DNA of 5,797 nt from Spirochaetales bacterium (lineage in GTDB: Bacteria > Spirochaetota > Spirochaetia > DSM-27196 > SLST01), in NCBI GenBank assembly GCA_007130265.1, contig SLST01000476.1, positions 1 to 5,797 of the forward strand. The letters are read 5' to 3'. Position 1 is the stretch's first letter. The number at the start of each line of letters is the position of its first letter. Of this stretch, positions 3,989 to 5,797 are shown in pieces. The notes under the pieces were generated by a model that was not told the origin of the DNA, did not search any database, and worked only from the letters and a program-made list of their open reading frames with translations. The translations under genes and the position numbers were made by a program.

Positions 3989-5797
3989 ATGGGTACAATC
4001 GTGGATACCATGCCGAATAGCAGCGCGGATACGACCGTCCAGGTCTTCAACTCCCCCGGGGAAGAGCTGAGGCCGGACGTGACCTCGTACCTTATCCGCG
4101 GTGAGAACCGCGTGGTTCTCGTCGATCCAGGGCCACAGTGGCACCTCGAGCGTCACCTCGAGCTGCTCAGAACGCAGATCGACCCCGAGGCATGGCTCTT
4201 TGCGCTCGTGCTCGCGCCGTGCGCCGGATGCCTCAGCGGGCTTGATACCCTTGCGAGACTCTCCCGTCATCGTGCCGTGATCCTCGACTGGACGCTCGCA
4301 ACCGTATGCGAAACCGGACTCGACCGGTGGCAGATTCGGTCGCCCAACGACACGGGCGGCACGGTGCCGCTCGGAACGGGTGGCCGGGTGTCGATCGTGC
4401 GTCCCGGTCGACCAACGGTGCCGGGGGCGCTGCTCGCGTATCACGATCGTTCGCAGACGCTGTTCACCGGGGCGTTTTTCGGATCGGTCGGGAGGGGAAA
4501 GACCTCCGACAAGCCTGTGCTGCGCCGGGAGTCGGTTCGCGCCTACACCGACGCTTTTACTCTCGGCCTCGACGCGAGGATCGTGCTCAAGCCCATTGAC
4601 GATGGCCGGGAGGTCTCTCAGATTGGACCGGCGTACGGACGGCTCGCTGTGGGAGGACGCCGCCTCATCGACGCCGTATTCGCGCTCGATCGCGGTCGCC
4701 CGGACCCCGCCCTCGCCTTCTACCGGCTCTACCTGCGGATCGCGGGGCTCCTTGGCGAGGAGACTGCGGCAGGGATCTTCCAGGCGGCACAGACCGCTCG
4801 CCCCGACCTCGAGCAGGGGTACACCAATGCGACATCAGCAGGTCCACCGGAAACACGGTGGTCGGAGCTGCACGAGAAGATCGAGGCATGGCTCACACCG
4901 CCCTCGCTCACCCTCATCCGAACCCTGATGGCTCGGCTCTCGGTCGAGGCCGGGCTTCCGGTGCCGGACGGGCTTCGTCGACTGGCCGGCACGACCGAAG
5001 CAAAGGGCGAGTACGACACGCCCGTTCATCCCGTGAATGATGAAGGAGCAGTCGAAGTCGGTGGAAGCGACTCGGAGCCGGTCACCGGGCTCCCCGGCGA
5101 AGACTCGTTGCGCTCGGAGCTACGGGATCGGGCGGACTCAGACGCCAAAGCTCGGTACGCACTCCTTCTGATCTCGGTGGACAATATCGAGCGCATCAAC
5201 CGCCGGTACGGTCGGTCCGGCGGAGATGATGCGCTGTACACCGTCTCGTACCTCCTGCGCAACCACCACGCGGTTCGGCAGGCCGGCGGCGGCCAGGCGT
5301 ACAAGCTCAGCGGTCCCGTGTTCGCCTGTCTGCTACCGGGGGCGTCACGCGAAGAGGCCGCCGGCATCGCCGAGCAGATACGCAAGGCGACGGCAGAGTC
5401 GTCGATGTTCCTCGAACAGCTCACGGTCTCGATCGGACTCGCGGTCGCCGACGAACTCGCCGGCGAAACTGCTAACAACGACGCCGGTGTCGATAATCGG
5501 CTCCTCGACATGGCCGGAGCGCGACTTGCAGTCGCCCGATCAGGAGGAATGAACACCGTGTGCGCATCCGATCCGGAAGGTGCGGCGTCGCTCTCCTCCG
5601 GAGCGACCGTGCTGATCGCCGACCCGGACGCCCCGTACCTGGAGACTTTGACGCGCTTGCTCGACGAACGCGGATTCTCCGTTCTTGTTGCCGAAGACGG
5701 CGAGGACGCACTTGAGATCATCTCGCAGATCGTTCCGGATGCGATCGTGTGCGAGGCGATGCTGCCCAAGTTCAACGGGTTCAGTGTGCGCGAACAG
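3989..5797 (+). CDS. Degenerate ODP/metallo-beta-lactamase-like - GGDEF - receiver protein (3' partial)
   Basis: An uninterrupted frame of 603 codons, open at the window edge; no signal peptide, so cytoplasmic. Residues 15-235 follow the oxygen-binding diiron protein (ODP, flavodiiron-type metallo-beta-lactamase) layout: SYLIRG, VLVDPG (43-48), a ligand loop reading LAPCAGCLSGLD (75-86), TVPGALLAY (143-151), LFTGAFFGS (158-166) and IGPAYG (212-217). Every expected ligand is replaced: Pro77, Ala79, Cys81, Thr143, Ala162 and Tyr216. A mainly helical stretch at 236-330 and an acidic linker (340-365) lead to a GGDEF domain (365-525): VTGLPG, ISVDNIERINRRYG, GGDDAL, then SGPVF (441-445) in place of GGDEF, and LTVSIGLA (478-485). 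It probably cannot make cyclic di-GMP, and no RxxD inhibitory site is seen. A receiver domain starts at 539 (VLIADPD) with Glu589 (CEAMLP) at the phospho-Asp position. It likely acts as a non-catalytic binding or scaffold protein; this is inferred. Confidence 0.82.
   Translation, partial: MGTIVDTMPNSSADTTVQVFNSPGEELRPDVTSYLIRGENRVVLVDPGPQWHLERHLELLRTQIDPEAWLFALVLAPCAGCLSGLDTLARLSRHRAVILDWTLATVCETGLDRWQIRSPNDTGGTVPLGTGGRVSIVRPGRPTVPGALLAYHDRSQTLFTGAFFGSVGRGKTSDKPVLRRESVRAYTDAFTLGLDARIVLKPIDDGREVSQIGPAYGRLAVGGRRLIDAVFALDRGRPDPALAFYRLYLRIAGLLGEETAAGIFQAAQTARPDLEQGYTNATSAGPPETRWSELHEKIEAWLTPPSLTLIRTLMARLSVEAGLPVPDGLRRLAGTTEAKGEYDTPVHPVNDEGAVEVGGSDSEPVTGLPGEDSLRSELRDRADSDAKARYALLLISVDNIERINRRYGRSGGDDALYTVSYLLRNHHAVRQAGGGQAYKLSGPVFACLLPGASREEAAGIAEQIRKATAESSMFLEQLTVSIGLAVADELAGETANNDAGVDNRLLDMAGARLAVARSGGMNTVCASDPEGAASLSSGATVLIADPDAPYLETLTRLLDERGFSVLVAEDGEDALEIISQIVPDAIVCEAMLPKFNGFSVREQ

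Noticed and set aside
3768..4070. 100-codon + strand frame bridging DUF1850 and the signalling gene
   Set aside because: No motif or plausible ribosome-binding site; its composition is explained by the minus-strand gene and the signalling gene it overlaps.
4306..4928. Two + strand frames of 97 and 182 codons
   Set aside because: Arg/Ser-rich out-of-frame translations inside the continuous 603-codon signalling gene.
5026..5775. 249-codon minus-strand frame
   Set aside because: Ser/Ala/Arg-rich antisense of the GGDEF-receiver coding region with no recognisable domain.
1..5797. CRISPR arrays, tRNA/rRNA genes, insertion sequences
   Set aside because: No regularly spaced repeats, tRNA-like cloverleaf, transposase frame or terminal inverted repeats were seen.

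Overview
The window is about 62-65% G+C by eye and densely coding. It holds a three-gene transport operon on the + strand, then a small minus-strand gene, then the first 603 codons of a large + strand signalling gene that runs off the right edge. The organism is probably a high-GC bacterium. The receptor's signal-peptide end (LMARGQGEAD) resembles those of Spirochaetota binding proteins, and sensor-GGDEF-REC proteins also fit that group, but this assignment is tentative.

Positions 1-150 form a regulatory region. It has a near-consensus sigma-70 promoter (TTGCCG, 17 bp, TATAAT). The -35 box lies in a perfect inverted repeat, and a nearly identical 10-bp box sits 19 bp upstream. A hairpin lies in the short leader. 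Positions 151-3784 carry a TAXI-type TRAP transporter: periplasmic receptor (151-1134), fused 4TM/12TM permease with a TTG start (1221-3275), and a DUF1850 membrane-anchored protein that most likely starts at a CTG inside the permease stop (3272-3784). A strong GC hairpin without a U-tract (1173-1197) separates receptor and permease and probably tunes their relative expression. The substrate cannot be read from the sequence.

At 3765-3932 a minus-strand reading frame encodes a 55-residue protein with a SGYRADE..P...DRWY pattern, known from small uncharacterised proteins. It converges with DUF1850, overlaps its 3' end, and looks C-terminally shortened.

From 3989 to the end is one uninterrupted frame with an excellent ribosome-binding site. 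Its three recognisable modules are an oxygen-binding diiron protein-like (ODP/flavodiiron-type metallo-beta-lactamase fold) domain, a GGDEF domain and the start of a response-regulator receiver domain. All three have lost their defining catalytic or binding residues. The ODP ligands are P, A, C, T, A and Y, with a CxxC in the ligand loop. The GGDEF signature reads SGPVF. The receiver phospho-Asp is Glu. This apparently non-catalytic signalling protein is the most unusual item in the window.
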